From assembly GCA_037903475.1 (NCBI GenBank), contig JBAJFG010000495.1, positions 248,001 through 312,000 on the forward strand: a stretch of DNA of 64,000 nt. The letters are read 5' to 3'. Under the pieces are notes generated by a model. The model was not told the DNA's origin. It saw only the letters and a list, made by a program, of their open reading frames with translations, and ran no database searches. Positions 23,735-38,901 of the stretch are shown piece after piece. The stretch is from Ancylostoma caninum (Eukaryota > Nematoda > Chromadorea > Rhabditida > Ancylostomatidae). The position numbers and the translations under genes are program-made. Each line of letters begins with the position of its first letter. Within the stretch, counting starts at the first letter, position 1.

Positions 23735-24400
23735 CTTACTTGTTAGGGTGCCCTGGGCACCGATGCATTATTGGAATGATGGGCAATTTCATACACAAAG
23801 ACATGGTTCCCCATGGGTAGCAGTTGGATATGGATAACGTCGAGTATGGGTAAAATTCAACGATCATTGATAGGTGCTGTGCAAGCGATAAATTCGAAAC
23901 TGGCACGCATCTCTGAAATATCCCACAAAATATGTCATAACGCCATCGAATTTACATGTGGTTAACGCTGGCGTTAATATGTTTACCCTGCGTAATTTGA
24001 ATATTGCATGCCTCCCTAGGTACTTGAGCACGTTTACCAATTGTGATCCGAATGATGAATCTGAGCCCTGCTCCGTGAAGTTACCCACCCCCTCAGTGTG
24101 TGCTGGGCACGGATGCATCACTGAGACTACCCATGATAAACGTGGTAACTTGTCCAAATTTGCGTCTTACATGGTAGCCATGGATGTGTTTACTCGTATG
24201 TGACGTTGTCTCTCATCACCTGCTACCCATACGTAACCAAGGCGATGGATGAGATGCATCTGGGTTAGCACTCTTCTTCTTCTTCGTTTCATCCAAGACA
24301 CGGATGCATCACTGGAAAGATGGGTAATCTCATACATATGAGTATGGTTGCTCATGCTGATGAATGCGGGCATGGTTACGTCGACGGGTGCCAGGCAAAG
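23735..24400. repeat. Cluster of an interspersed repeat (GGATGCATCACTG family)
   Basis: The unit start GGCACCGATGCATTATTGG, GGCACGGATGCATCACTGAG or ACACGGATGCATCACTGG occurs at about 23757, 24108 and 24299. It is followed by TGGGTAATCTCATAC or TACCCATGATAAACGTGG. Related copies lie near 34.75, 35.02, 40.76, 48.33 and 57.92 kb. The short ORFs over it are repeat-derived. Confidence 0.5.
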
Positions 24401-26499
24401 GGTATGTTTTGGTATGTTAACACATCTACCACAGGTAGTCTCAATAATGCATTCGGGCCCAGTGCAGAACCTCTAAAGGTTATCGCCATCAAATCATTAA
24501 AATATCTGCGTCATCAGCTAATCACATTACATAGCTCTGCTCACTACGAGGAAGGATACGAGTAAATGAGCGAAAACGTCTTAGAGTCGCTCGAAATTAA
24601 TTTCTAATGATGAATAGAGTGTGCGTAGAGGCAGAGCGAAAACCTATACAACGTCATATCCCATATCTTCGCGATTGTTGATGCAGATACCTGTTTTTGG
24701 AGCTATAGCGACGCTATCGCATCACATTCTTCACTTTTTGCCTCTCTCGCCAAGATAAATGGGCTAGATGAAGACAGTTCTGTCCTGTGGTGGCTATGAC
24801 GCAATCAGTTTACGATCAATCACTTTGCTGCAGCGCGGTATTTAAAAAATCATCACCGTTTATAAAAGCAAGTGAAACAAGGGCGAAAGCCTGGGAGTAG
24901 CATTCCGAATGCACATAGCCTTAGTAATTTGATTTTGTGAAAAAAAAAAACTAGTCGTAGGAACTAAACGAGGACAGAAGTCACTTCTCGCAGTACTTGG
25001 TTGCTCGAAAGGATGAACGATGAACATAGTATGAACAGGTTTTCCGATCAAGGGTTTCTAGCTCCACTTTAACTAAATAACCTTGAGGATTATGCCCTAA
25101 TCTGACGCCTACTAATGTTGCTGTTGCTCTTTAGTTCCACAATGGTCTAAGTAATTAATAGGTGAGTGAATGGAAGTGAATAAATGAATGGCAGGAAAAA
25201 AATAAGAAGTGAAAAACAACTCTGTTTGTTACAGTTTCTCGAGAGAACGCCAACAATTCCTGCACTTCCTTAGGGAAAAACACTACACCCAAGGTCAACT
25301 GTTCTCGCCTTCGTCCTCTTTTGAAACAAATCAATCACGAAGTGAAATTTGAATGTGCAGCCCTTCCTACCTGTTCACTATGCTCAGCAAAATTGTTGCT
25401 TAGTGCTCGGGTTCCACAGACGCTTTAACATAGTAGTCTACCTCACAATTTGCTTTCCGTCATCAGCTCAAAGGGATAACAAATGATTTTTAGATTTAAA
25501 AAAAGGGAGTGGATAGAGAAAAAACCTGGAGTACACGGGAATTTCTCAAACAATTCTCAGGTTCAGCTATCTGTCCAGAAATGACCTTATGCGAATCAAA
25601 AGTTAAACTGCTAGGAATGCTATTCAATTTCCATGGAAGATAAGTCATTTATGACCTTGACGACCTTTTTCAGGATATTTTCCCATTTTGAAGATAAACT
25701 GTTGTTCTTGGCAAATGCTGGTTGAAGAACGAAGATCATACATAGCTAGCTTCTCTCCAGATGGGTGCACTACTTACACAGAGTTGTTGGACACAGATAT
25801 AAGGTATCAAATTGAGAATTCTGTGCACTAGTACAATTTGAATATGTCTGCATTTCTTTACTTTATTCTCATAATGAAAATCGAAGCAGGCTACAAAAAA
25901 AGATGGTGCTACATCATCATAATCTCGTTATGTAGAAGGTAGCGCCATTCCAGAAGACTACGGAACATCTTGTTATCATTACATCTCAGACTAATGGCAG
26001 AAATCTAGGGATAAGGTCGTCTGACGTCTATAAGCACCATGAACGAAAAGACTGGATGATTTCACATTGCCTCATGATGATCTAAAAATTCCATGTATCT
26101 TCAACCTTGGAGAAAACCATAATATATTGCAACAAATTTGGGTGCGATTTCCCCTTGTTCCTTCATAACTCCTGCAACCTCTTCAACCTTCAGGTGGACT
26201 GGACACACTTCATGCTGCTTGTGGCATTTCCATTCATAGCGGCTTTAGCGAAATTTCAAGCCTACTCGCAGTAAATCCTCCGTTTAACCTTATTTCGGCT
26301 CACATCTCTGTTTGGCTCAATTTGATAGTTTCCTTCCCCGTCAACACAATGAACTATGTTGTAACGTTTCCTCAAGTTAGTAGTCTAAAAGCATCACCAC
26401 TATGACCAACAGTATATATAATCGAAAGATGAGGCAGAGACACACTGGGCGAATAATAACAATTTATTACTGAACAATACCAACAGTAGCGGGGAGAAT
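24401..26499. other. No gene seen
   Basis: AT-rich sequence with only short frames. The end of the stretch holds the decayed 3' flank of the RPS23 duplicate, including an AATAAA on the minus strand near 26465. Confidence 0.4.
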
Positions 26500-26721
26500 A
26501 TACGAACAAGGTTCCTCCTTTTCTATTCCTTTGAACAGGGCAGATGTGGCAACCTTGACAATCTTGAAACTAACTCCTGGGATATCTCCGACGTCTTGAC
26601 CATATCGACCAAAATCGGCCACATCATCCAGTACCAGTCACAGGCACCTCATCGTTCGTCTTGAAAATGACCACAATAGGAGAAACGGAACTTTCAAGAG
26701 AACAACTCGAAAAAATAAGGT

Positions 26722-26851
26722 GGCTGTACGAACTTTATTGAGAATGTCGATATAAACACGTCATCCTCACCCAAAAAAGCTCACTGCTTTCGCTCAATTT
26801 GACGGCTGGCAAAGCTAGAGAAACTAGCAGAAACCAGTGCTTTTGATGAGC
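26722..26851 (-). ncRNA. H/ACA-type snoRNA, pseudogene intron 2
   Basis: Folds as two hairpins. The 5' hairpin is closed by GCUCA with UGAGC, has an internal pocket (UCAAAAGCA opposite CCGUCAAAU) and upper stems CUGG/CCAG and CUAG/CUAG. Then comes AAAGCA, matching the H box ANANNA. The 3' hairpin is closed by GAGCUUU with AAAGUUC and has an upper stem GAGGAUG with CAUUCUC. It ends ACA plus three bases (GCC). Compared with the intact gene's intron-2 copy, a G-U pair is replaced by A-U in the lower 3' stem, so pairing is retained. Confidence 0.75.
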
Positions 26852-27421
26852 TTGAATTTTCAAAATACAAGGGAAGAACATCATTTCAATCAAATAACCA
26901 TCTAGGGAGCATACGCCTAACCCAATGAGCTTAAGCATATGTTTACGCGTAAGCCTAAGAATAAACTTAAATCCCTACGTGTATTCCACTGGCTCTTCAC
27001 TTGCACTAGACACTTGCACTACACTCTTCACTTGCACTATCGTGTTCAATCATGAAATTCAAACGCGTTATAATTCCGCTAGTTTACACACAATGTTTAT
27101 AGCATTTGCATAGTTACCAAGGACTAGGCAATTCATTTGCTATACAATCGCTGTAACAGTGAATTTTTCATTGTTTAAAAATGAGACCAGTGCATTGTTT
27201 GTAAAGGTAATAAAAAAAAAAGAAAGTACAAAAATAGGATGTGAGAATGCCAAATAGGACATACCTCAACAGAAATCCGGCAACCATAATGGGTGACAAG
27301 AGCTGTGATCTCCCATCGATTTTTGATCAGCTGTGCACGGACTATTTGGCTTCAGCACCCCTGAAAACAGTGGAAATCAATCTCTTGTGTCTTGTTACAA
27401 GTAGGAGAAACCATATTTTAA

Positions 27422-27554
27422 GTTTGTCTGCGCGCAATTGAGACACTTGCGAGTAAACGTAAGCGCCTCACCCAAAGCAACGCAATTCACTTTAGCTCAA
27501 TTTGACGGCTGGCAAAGCTAGAAACGCTAGCAAAAACCAGTGCTTTTGATGAGC
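27422..27554 (-). ncRNA. H/ACA-type snoRNA, pseudogene intron 1
   Basis: Same 5' hairpin with an unchanged pocket. The stem is GCUAG/CUAGC. The H box region is degenerate (AAAGUG). The 3' hairpin has lower stem UUGCG with CGCAG and apical CUUACG with CGCAAG, then ACA plus AAC. It ends about 62 bases upstream of the decayed exon 2 acceptor, as in the parent (61). Confidence 0.7.
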
Positions 27555-28085
27555 ATATATTAATAGTACTGCGGAATAGAAAATTATCTATAAAAAAGTA
27601 GCGTAAACCTCTTCAAAAATGATACCTTGTGACTTCTCAGATCTTCAGCGATACGGAATCCCTTCGGCTTTCGCTCGCACAATTCCTGTAAGCATACAAG
27701 ATCATTGGACAAAGAACAATACTACCTAATCGACCACTCACCTCTCAGCACCATTACCCCGCTCTTTGCTCGATCATGGGATGCTTTTGCGCCGGCAAAA
27801 GTGTGAAAGGCAATTTTGACTCACACCTTCGCAATTTCACCAGTTTCGTACCACTTCAATTAGCTATTGATGAAATTATTATCACGCTTCCCTACACACC
27901 CTTTCAGCCATGTTGAACAAGCCACCCGTACCCTACAGCGCCTTTAACTGGCTCAACTTCAGCCCACATTGCTTAACCATGTCACTTTTTCCCGAAATAT
28001 TATGGAGCAGACGACTAAATATGTACAGAAATAAAAAAAAAATAACAAATTTTTATGGAGTCATAACAACAATAACGAGCAACAT

Positions 28086-31326
<3,241 letters not shown>

Positions 31327-31333
31327 GTTTCCT
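31327..31333 (-). promoter_or_regulatory. Probable SL trans-splice acceptor of RPS23
   Basis: TTTATAG followed by GAAAC and the ATG leaves a five-base 5' UTR, typical of a nematode outron acceptor. The decayed copy keeps CTTACAG at the same place. Confidence 0.6.
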
Positions 31334-32087
31334 ATAAATATTCATGGTCATTGGAGAGGAAAAAGTACAAACTAAAGGAACGAAAGTGGATCAATGAAAA
31401 CCAAAAACGAAAAGGTAAAAACGAGAACAAGGAAGAATTAAAACAGGGAGCTTCAATAGACGAGATAACACGTCTTCAAACATTAAGTAGCCCATCACAA
31501 TGTATTAAGATACGTTAAGTCCAGTCTTTCCTATTATCTCAGTAAAAAAAAAAACATTGGAATCATAAAGGATTTATGCATAAAAAAGTCCTTGAAGCAA
31601 ATTTTTAGGCCGCCCAGTGAAAATGAAAAGAGCGCGTCATAAAATACAGTACCTATTTCTCGTGGTACCCTGCACATCTTGTTACGACTCGAGCAAATTT
31701 TCGCATTTGTCCACGCTAACTCCCATCCGGCTGGGTCGCGCCAGCTGTCAAAATCGTCGCAATAACGTTCTTTTTGCGACGATATTTTCGATTTCGTGCT
31801 TTTTTTTCAAACACATCCAAAAACAAAACAGCACCCACGGGAAACAAATCTTTTCGGTTAACGATTAAGGCTGAGCAAGGTGCTTTCCTTTTCCTTTTTT
31901 GCCCTTGGTTCGATTACCCATCTTGCCTGATCTTTTCTTCTTGGTTATTTTCCTTTCACATTATTTTTAGACATATTCAACGCTAGTAAATGCGTATTTG
32001 TTCTAGCGAGCGAGTTAATCTGATCATATAATGTATTTTAGGAATTCTTTCAGTTTGTAAGTAAGTTTTTGTAGCACTTATTTGCAG
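31334..32087. promoter_or_regulatory. Shared intergenic region between RPS23 and DPM3
   Basis: About 750 bp separates the two divergent trans-splice sites, so promoters and outrons for both genes should lie here. No specific factor site is claimed. A fragment AACAGCACCCACGGGAAA near 31830 resembles a decayed TTAA-element terminus. Confidence 0.4.
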
Positions 32088-32095
32088 GTAAAGTG

Positions 32096-34075
32096 ATGGT
32101 TTCGCAGGCTATTTTGTACGCTGCCCATGTACTACCCGTGGGTATGATTTGGCTAGCCTGCGTAACAGGATTCCTTCCTCTCATGAAACTCGGTCCTGAC
32201 TGTGACTGCTTCCGCCACATAGTGTTGTATGTTAGTTTTTCTTCAAACTTGTTTTGATTGCTCTCTGATAATGATATTTGTTTGAACTGCGCTTTTCAGA
32301 CTCCTTTTATTTTAAAATTTCCCGGGTAATTTCAAATATTTTTTTCTAAGCTCATTATCATTCTTTCAGGCACCAGTTTACGCCGTTCTTCTACTGGGGG
32401 TAAGTGATGAGTTTGATTCTCCTTTTCATTCAGATTTTCTTGCTTCACTACTACTAGTTTCACCAAAAGCTTCCTTTAGCTCGACTTGTATGGCCTATTA
32501 GATCTGTGGTGGCGTGTACATATCCGCACCACTAGACCCCTCGCTCTCTATCGTTATCTCTAGCAAGCCAGATACGCCGCTGATAGCTAGAGGTGGTTTC
32601 CTATGATGTATCTATGATACGCAGCCAATGATAACGATATGGACGAAGGGTAAGTGAGCGGTGCTCCGGCACACCACCTCAGATCGGACACACTCTACAG
32701 TCCTTGTCGAAAAGATTGACGGATTGCGCATGCGGTGTCGTTGCGTTGCGGTGCAGAATCGCGGCAAGAGCTACTCGGCCATTTCACTTGGAGCTTGCTG
32801 TCTCCACATCCATAATTCAGGTCCTGCCGCATTTCTGCAAACAAGGATTCCGTCTATCGTCTCGATAATGATTGTACATGTACTGCAGCTGAAAACTTTG
32901 CTGACTTGCTCGTGTTCATTAGCACGATAGCGCAGGTGGAATTGCTACAGTCTCTCTGAAAAATCCTTGGCTCATGCTGCACCGCCCGTCAGCTGAGCCA
33001 CGTCGCACCACGTATGACAATGCATACGTGATGTGGCGCGCTTCAGCAAATGGGCGACTCGACGTGGGGCAAGGATTTTTGAGAGCGGCTGTACAATGTC
33101 GTAGATCCGCCTCGTCCTCAAGGCGCACCGCCTGAGATCACAGGTGGCGTCTTGTTGGCAGCATTCCTGCAGTCAATCGGCTGAGTATTGATCGCCAGCA
33201 TGACGCCACGTATGATCTCAGGTACGCCTTGAGGACGAGGCGGATCTACGACACTATACATATATAGAACATTGAATGGCAATCGTTACTACACCAGAAA
33301 AATGGGACCATACCGCATCATTCGTTGAACTGCGTTGATCAGCATTAACTCTAGGATCAACGTTGGATTAACGCGTATCAACGAGTGATTTTGCGAGGTC
33401 GTAAGAGATTTCCTGCAGTGCTACAAGGTTTACCCTCCACTGCACATTTGGGTGGCTTAGAGAGTGCTTTTGTGACCATGTCTGCCAATACGGCCGCACC
33501 ATGGTGTATGCCGTCAGAGGAGGTGCCCGTAGATTCTTGTTTCAAGTTGCTCTTCTTCCCCAAATTTATCTCTTTTACCTTACGCCATAATCCATGTTCT
33601 TTAAAGCCTTTTCATCTAGCTACACAGTTACTATAATGTTATTGTATTGTTGTTATTATCATGAGGAAAAAAATGTTTCATCTACACTTCTCTACCCTTC
33701 ACGACTTTATGTAAGTTGATGTCAAGAATTGTTCTACAACAGTCTCGCTTCTCATTCTATCTCATGATTGACGAAGTGAATCCGTAATTCTATTATCGAT
33801 ATTGTTCTAAGCCCACATTCGAGCGTAGAAATAAAATAAAAATAAATAAAAAATGTGGACAGGAGTCTTTTCTTCTGATTATTAGCGAATATGAGAATGT
33901 TTTTTTCTTCGAAGAAGAGTGACTGGTTTTGATTATGTACTTCTTCAAGGTATATGCGGTAGTCTCAGTTGTGCATGGAGTTCTCACATTCAATGATTGT
34001 CCGGCTGCCAAGGACGAGTTGCTGCAGGAAATCAAGGAAGCTAGAGAGGACTTGAAGAAAAGAAAAGTTATCTAG
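32096..34075 (+). CDS. dpm-3: Dolichol-phosphate mannosyltransferase subunit 3 (DPM3)
   Basis: Exons 32096-32230, 32370-32399 and 33950-34075 join in phase 0 and give 96 codons and TAG, close to the usual 92 to 95 residues. Two membrane segments lie near residues 7-30 (VLPVGMIWLACVTGFLPLM) and 45-65 (APVYAVLLLG continuing VYAVVSVVHGV). They are followed by the hallmark TFNDCPAAKDELLQEI and a charged coiled-coil-like tail EAREDLKKRKVI. In other eukaryotes DPM3 is a small ER membrane protein whose C-terminal coiled coil holds the catalytic subunit DPM1, supporting dolichol-phosphate-mannose synthesis for N-glycans, GPI anchors and O-mannose. A TTTGCAG acceptor nine bases before the ATG suggests trans-splicing. 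Exon 2 is only 30 bp. Intron 2 (1.55 kb) is swollen by two foldback elements. Confidence 0.92.
32946..33093. mobile_element. TA-flanked foldback MITE 1 in DPM3 intron 2
   Basis: Termini TACAGTCTCTCTGAAAAATC and the inverse of TACAGCCGCTCTCAAAAATC, with an almost fully self-complementary interior (CCACGTATGACAATGCATAC at the loop). Confidence 0.75.
33092..33258. mobile_element. TA-flanked foldback MITE 2 in DPM3 intron 2
   Basis: The arms GTCGTAGATCCGCCTCGTCC, TCAAGGCG and TGAGATCA are repeated inverted at the other end. The left TA (33092-33093) is also the right TA of the preceding foldback, so the two abut through a single target site. The remainder of the intron to 33949 shows no other feature. 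Confidence 0.8.
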
Positions 34076-36687
34076 AAGTTGTTAACCCATGTGGTCAGCA
34101 TCGCAGTGCAGTTTTTAACTCCTTGTGACATATTCGCTTTATGTTTTTCAGTTATTGTCTCCGTACGAGTGTAGTTGGGAATCAGATCAATGTTATGCAG
34201 GAGTGTCTTTTAGAAGAAATTGTGCTGAACCGTTATGAGTTCCGCGGCTCTGGTCCTCTCTAAATATCCGACTCACTACGTATGGTGGATTTTTATATTG
34301 TTTTGTTGGGTTGACTATGATACCATTTTTGTATGCTATGTATTACCTTGTTTTCAATTTCGCTCTTTTTGTTCATAAATATTCTGAAAATCTTCTTTCC
34401 TGAGTGGAGCAAATTTTTCTTACTTTGCATGATTTTGGAGGTTGATCACAGAGTTTCAATTTTAGCTTGTTCGAAAATGAGTATGAAATGTTTGAGGTCA
34501 GTTTATACTAGGTGCCGCATGCGTTTGCCGCGTATGCGACTGTCGGCGAACGATGGGGCAAGTAGCACTTCTGACACAGCTAGTAAGCACCAGGTGAAAC
34601 ACACACGTTTGCTGCGTCGCGGATGTTCAGTGCAGCCGAAGGGTTCCTGTTGTGGCGTACGTTTCCCGCTGACCGTGTTCATGATATTTTAGATTCTTCG
34701 TAGCTTCACTGTGTTGAAATCCGTGTTAGTGGCAGGTAAATATGGGGGTGTAGTGTGTTCACCCTGGGTAATTTCAGTCATGGGTCCCAGGGGTACGTTG
34801 CAAGTTCACTTCACATGGAGTACAGCACCCTGCATCGCCATCGCTTGGATGACATAAAAATCGATGAGTCGATTGCTGGCTTGTGGTACAGTAACGGCCT
34901 TTACGAATGGGTGTTGTTAGACGATGTCGATGCAGGATGCTGTACCCCGCGAAGGTACTGGGCCTGGTTGCACAATTGAGATTACCGGGGTAGGGTTGAT
35001 GCCCACGTCCACGTTTACCCTGGGTAATTTCAGTGATGTATCTGGCCCCTGCAGTACCCTGAGGTATGGTCTGAGAATTTTTCGATGGTTCGAGTTCTCC
35101 AGAACCATTCGAGGGTTGGTTGCTCCGATGGATCTTTCCTGATGTCACTCACCTCCTCGTCCTCGTTTCTTTTTTTTTTCTCTGATAAATGTCCTAATTT
35201 TTGGACCAAGCTGCGCTGGCATGCCATTATATTATGTGATGGCGTTCTTTCCTTTTTATACCACATAATTTCAATATTACCATTAATGCCATCCGCTGGA
35301 AGAGTGGGTCCAAATAAAAAGCTTCCCAGCTTCCTTTTTTTTGAGTTTATGCGTTATGCTTTCGAATTTGCCTCCCTGGCACTTTTTTTCCGGCATTTTG
35401 TTAATGGAGCTGTGTCTGCCATACCATTAGAGTACGACATGCTTTCAAATGGGCCTAATAATGCCCACTTTTTATCGAAAGAAGCGGGCATACGTAGTAA
35501 GGGAGTGGTTTTTTTTTAACATCTGACAAAGCCCTTGTTCTTTAGCTCTATTCTGGAACCTTTGTTAAGTGTGGAAGTCAATAGCTGGATGTCATAGCAG
35601 TGACGCTTAAAATGGAAGAAATGAAGATTTGCAAGTTTTTTTTTTTCAAAACTAAGTATTTTCCTCATATTTTATCAAAATTCTCAGATGGGTTCTCCAC
35701 CTATGGAATGAGCTGAGTTAGCATAGAGTAAAGAAGACATTGTCCATGAGACAAGTGTTACAATAAGATGCTGAAAGGTTTGTGCGAGCCTACTGCTAGT
35801 TCGTTTTTCCTGAAACATTCATAAGCAATTAAGGACACTTTTATGGGGATGAAAAAAATTCCGTGGAGGCAAGACCAAAATTTTTCTTCCTTGGATTTTC
35901 CCTTTCATTTTTGCCACAGAACTCTCCAAAGAATCCATTAACCTGAGGAAAAAGTTGCCGTCCCTAGGTCCTAGGCTATGAAAATATTACAAGAAACAGA
36001 GAAAATTGTAAGCACAAGAAATATATAGAGAAAATTGTCCTCCATGTATCTGCGGGTATTTTGCAGGCAATAGAAGCATGATTGCGCTGTTATGTACTTT
36101 AGTTTGAGGTTTTCTCTCATACTCTATGTCTTCTCCATTCTAAGTACACTCCTGAAACTGGCACATCTTAGAGTAGGCTGTTCATATGATGCTGTTCGGC
36201 TCATATTTCTGACCTGAATATCCACGAAGGTGAGAGATGATTTCCAGAATTACTCTCGCCGTTGTGTTGAGAGGGTGTGCGGAATTCTCCATTTCCTGTT
36301 TTACAGGATTTGAAATTTCACTTCCCTATACCCTGGTTGTGATGTGCTGAGAATGCATTATATGATGTAGCGTTGAATTCAGAGGCTGGAATTTCCATAA
36401 TTGACACTAGCGTTCGGCATTAACATAGTCTGATTTTTGCACGTGTTTCTGTTTTTCGCAGATTCTAAAGGGATAGACTCGAGAGAATTTGTTCAATAAA
36501 ATTTAGTAAAACAGAAGTGCCACGATAAATATTAATGCAATCGCAGCTTCTGTTATCATATCAAAAAGCGAAGAGCACCATGGTAACAGCATGATAACCA
36601 TGTCCAGCGTTCGTTTTTCATTGAATTGACGCTAAAGTGTTCCTTTCTCGAGAGAGCCGGTCATGAGATGATCTTACTATTAAATAT
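34076..36687. repeat. Repeat-bearing, gene-free stretch
   Basis: CACCCTGGGTAATTTCAGTCATGG at about 34760 and ACCCTGGGTAATTTCAGTGATG at about 35019 mark two direct copies of the interspersed repeat also seen at 24 and 48 kb, each following a segment with a shared GATGCAGG-type word. ORFs of up to 144 codons here have no motif or splice support. 35.5-36.69 kb shows nothing. Confidence 0.4.
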
Positions 36688-36695
36688 GTACATAG

Positions 36696-36975
36696 CAGTG
36701 GCGGACGCAGGGGGGTGGCGGGGGGGGCACCCGAGGATGGGTCGGCAAATTTTCGAAATTACTTGACAATACATAAAAAATCTTGTATTAGTTTATTTTT
36801 GATATTATTTTTATGTTATTTTCAATATTATTTTTAATGTAATTTTCATAAATTATTTATCATTATAATTAACATTTTTATTTATTTTATTTCCCGTCTG
36901 GGTCCCCAAAACGGAGCAGACCCACTTTTTTCCCCACCCCCCCCCCCTCCCGCCCACTTTCTGCGTCCGCCACTG
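36696..36975. mobile_element. hAT-type MITE, 280 bp, with perfect 8 bp target duplication
   Basis: Inverted termini CAGTGGCGGACGCAG and CTGCGTCCGCCACTG are flanked on both sides by GTACATAG (36688-36695 and 36976-36983). An 8 bp duplication with CAGTG-type ends is characteristic of the hAT superfamily. The interior is AT-rich with poly-G and poly-C next to the termini and does not encode a transposase. Confidence 0.9.
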
Positions 36976-37633
36976 GTACATAGTAATACAATTTGATTTT
37001 TTCTTGGCTGTTTTTCTTGGCATGATTGATTGAACAAAGCTGGACGTTTGAAACCCTTCTCGAGTACAAACAACGGCTAAAGTACTGCAACTAACAACAG
37101 TTGAAACAATAGAGCTCACGAGCTCTCTAGATATCGTAGATGAGAATTTAAACTACCTGTTTGTTTGGTCTCAGGAGACCAAGAAACCGTGTTTTGTATC
37201 GGTATGCATGAATTTAGAATGGGATTGAGAGAATCTTGTGTTTTTCGTGGGTTTTACACCAGGTTTGCACCGGATTTGGAGACGCATGGGTTCTGCATAG
37301 ATATGCATGGGTTTTGCATAAGTATGCATCGACTTGACATGAATTGAAACATTGTCGGTAAAGAACTACTGATTTTAAAAAGTCGTGTTTCGCACGACCA
37401 CGCATGTCCTAATGTGGGATTTGCATCTTTCAATCTTATGAAAACGGTCCCTAGGTCTTCTGAGGCGATGGGAAATAGATCTACGTAATTTCAAAAGGAA
37501 AAGTGTGAATTGGAGTTAAAAGCGAATCGAAACAGTGTTTAACCTTCAGAAGAACAATTTTGATTTGTTTTTACGCCTTTACTGAAAAGGCTACAGACAG
37601 AATAATAAAGAAAATATAACACTTTCTTTTTCA

Positions 37634-37901
37634 GAGTGAAAACATCAGCAGGTTCTGCTCACCATCAGCCCGCCGACTGCAATGGAGCGCATCAAAAGTC
37701 ACAAGGATGATGAAGGTATCGTTCCTGGAAGCGACGACTTCGTGGAGCATTTGGGTGGAGCGCTCCACACGTGCTGCTGCAGGTTTTGAAAACATATCTT
37801 ATCCAGCCTCCAGCCAGCTATGTACAACATATAATGTTCTTGAATCGTCAGACGAAAGCTTCACAATAAGAGGGGAGCTCTCTTCGTACATCACACCATA
37901 A
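37634..37901 (+). CDS. Candidate terminal exon, unknown
   Basis: After a TTTTTCAG acceptor the frame is open for 88 codons to TAA at 37899 (starts SENISRFCSPSARRLQW, ends RGELSSYITP). An alternative AAG|GTATCG donor exists at 37715. A repeat-like ATAAATAAAAA lies at about 38023. No family and no upstream partner exon recognised. Confidence 0.2.
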
Positions 37902-38901
37902 CTTCGCTGCAATTTGACAATTCCGTATTACACATGTATGTTTTGTGGCTGTCAGTTCTTTATATTAGTTTGTTGTTGTTCACTGTTCTTATCATGTGCG
38001 CTCACGTGCATATAACAATGAATAAATAAAAAAATTCTTAACACAGACACACATGTACATAGCTTTGCGTCCGTGAATGAACGGACTCTGTAGAGGCCCT
38101 TCAATTATTCAGAAGAATAACCATTCATTCAAGGAGATAAAACGCTCCATGCTGCACGTAGAACACTGCAGAAAATTGAGTGCTAGCCACGGCTAGGATC
38201 TGCTTTCTCGTCTTCCATGTGCTTCAGCTCTCGCTCTAAGTGGCTACCATTTGTTAAGCTAAAAGCTGGAAAAAATGCGTAAGTGTTGTTCCATGAAAGA
38301 ATAGCTGAAACCGCATTTTTCTCTGATTTTCTCCATGGGTCCTTTTCAGCTGGAAGATTATTAAACTCTGGCCGTTTGTCAACTATGCTGCTAATGCGTG
38401 AAGAAGGCCCTGGCAAAAATAGGTTTTTTTAAAAAAAAACCTCTGGGATTCGGACCTGGAGCCAAAACGGCTCTTCAAGGATTTTTTTCTGAGATTTTTC
38501 TAAAATTACGACCTGAAAAGAGAGCTGAAACAGCATTCTGCATGGAACACTCAAGCTCAAACTCTTGAAAAGGGAAGAACTCAAGACTTGTCAGGAAATG
38601 CGCCTAAAATGGATGGGCGTGGCCCAGCCGTATCTCTCATTTTCTTACTTAATTCCAATAAACAAATGGATGGTGGCTTTATAAAGCGCCGCCTCCGGAT
38701 ACTCCAGCGCCAGCAGGCCTCTCTTCTCGAGTCTGGGCCATTCTTTTGAAAAGAGCTTGTCCCCTCTTTCTTTCCCTCCATGTTCTCTAAGTAAATGGTG
38801 CTTGCGCAGTATATTATGCATGTTCAAGCCATTAAGGCCCTGCAGGCTTTAGTGGAGAATGCCTAGTGGGTGCCTTTGTCCACAAGCATAGAAATCATGC
38901 G

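Larger units (their letters stand above)
26500..27684 (-). pseudogene. Decayed duplicate of the RPS23 gene, still carrying two snoRNAs
   Basis: All three exons of the neighbouring RPS23 gene can be followed. Exon 1 (about 27608-27684) has lost its ATG and most of its middle. Exon 2 (27265-27360, 96 bp against 121) keeps a TTTCAG acceptor and a GTATGT donor but has an internal deletion and an in-frame TAG. Exon 3 (26500-26659) still reads close to [10 protein letters not shown] near its end but is frameshifted and lacks the TSLSAL part. The order and intron placement match the intact gene, so this is a DNA-level duplication and not a processed copy. Both introns keep H/ACA RNA sequences (27422-27554 and 26722-26851) at nearly the same distance from the acceptor as in the parent. 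No functional uS12 protein can come from it. The host transcript may or may not still be made. Confidence 0.85.

Noticed and set aside
26500..27684. A second functional RPS23 gene
   Set aside because: No ATG, an in-frame stop in exon 2, deletions in all three exons.
31890..31935. tRNA-like B box (GGTTCGATTACC)
   Set aside because: No matching A box, acceptor stem or anticodon arm could be found around it.
35085..35519. 144-codon plus-strand ORF
   Set aside because: Starts in repeat sequence, is low-complexity hydrophobic, and has no motif or splice support.
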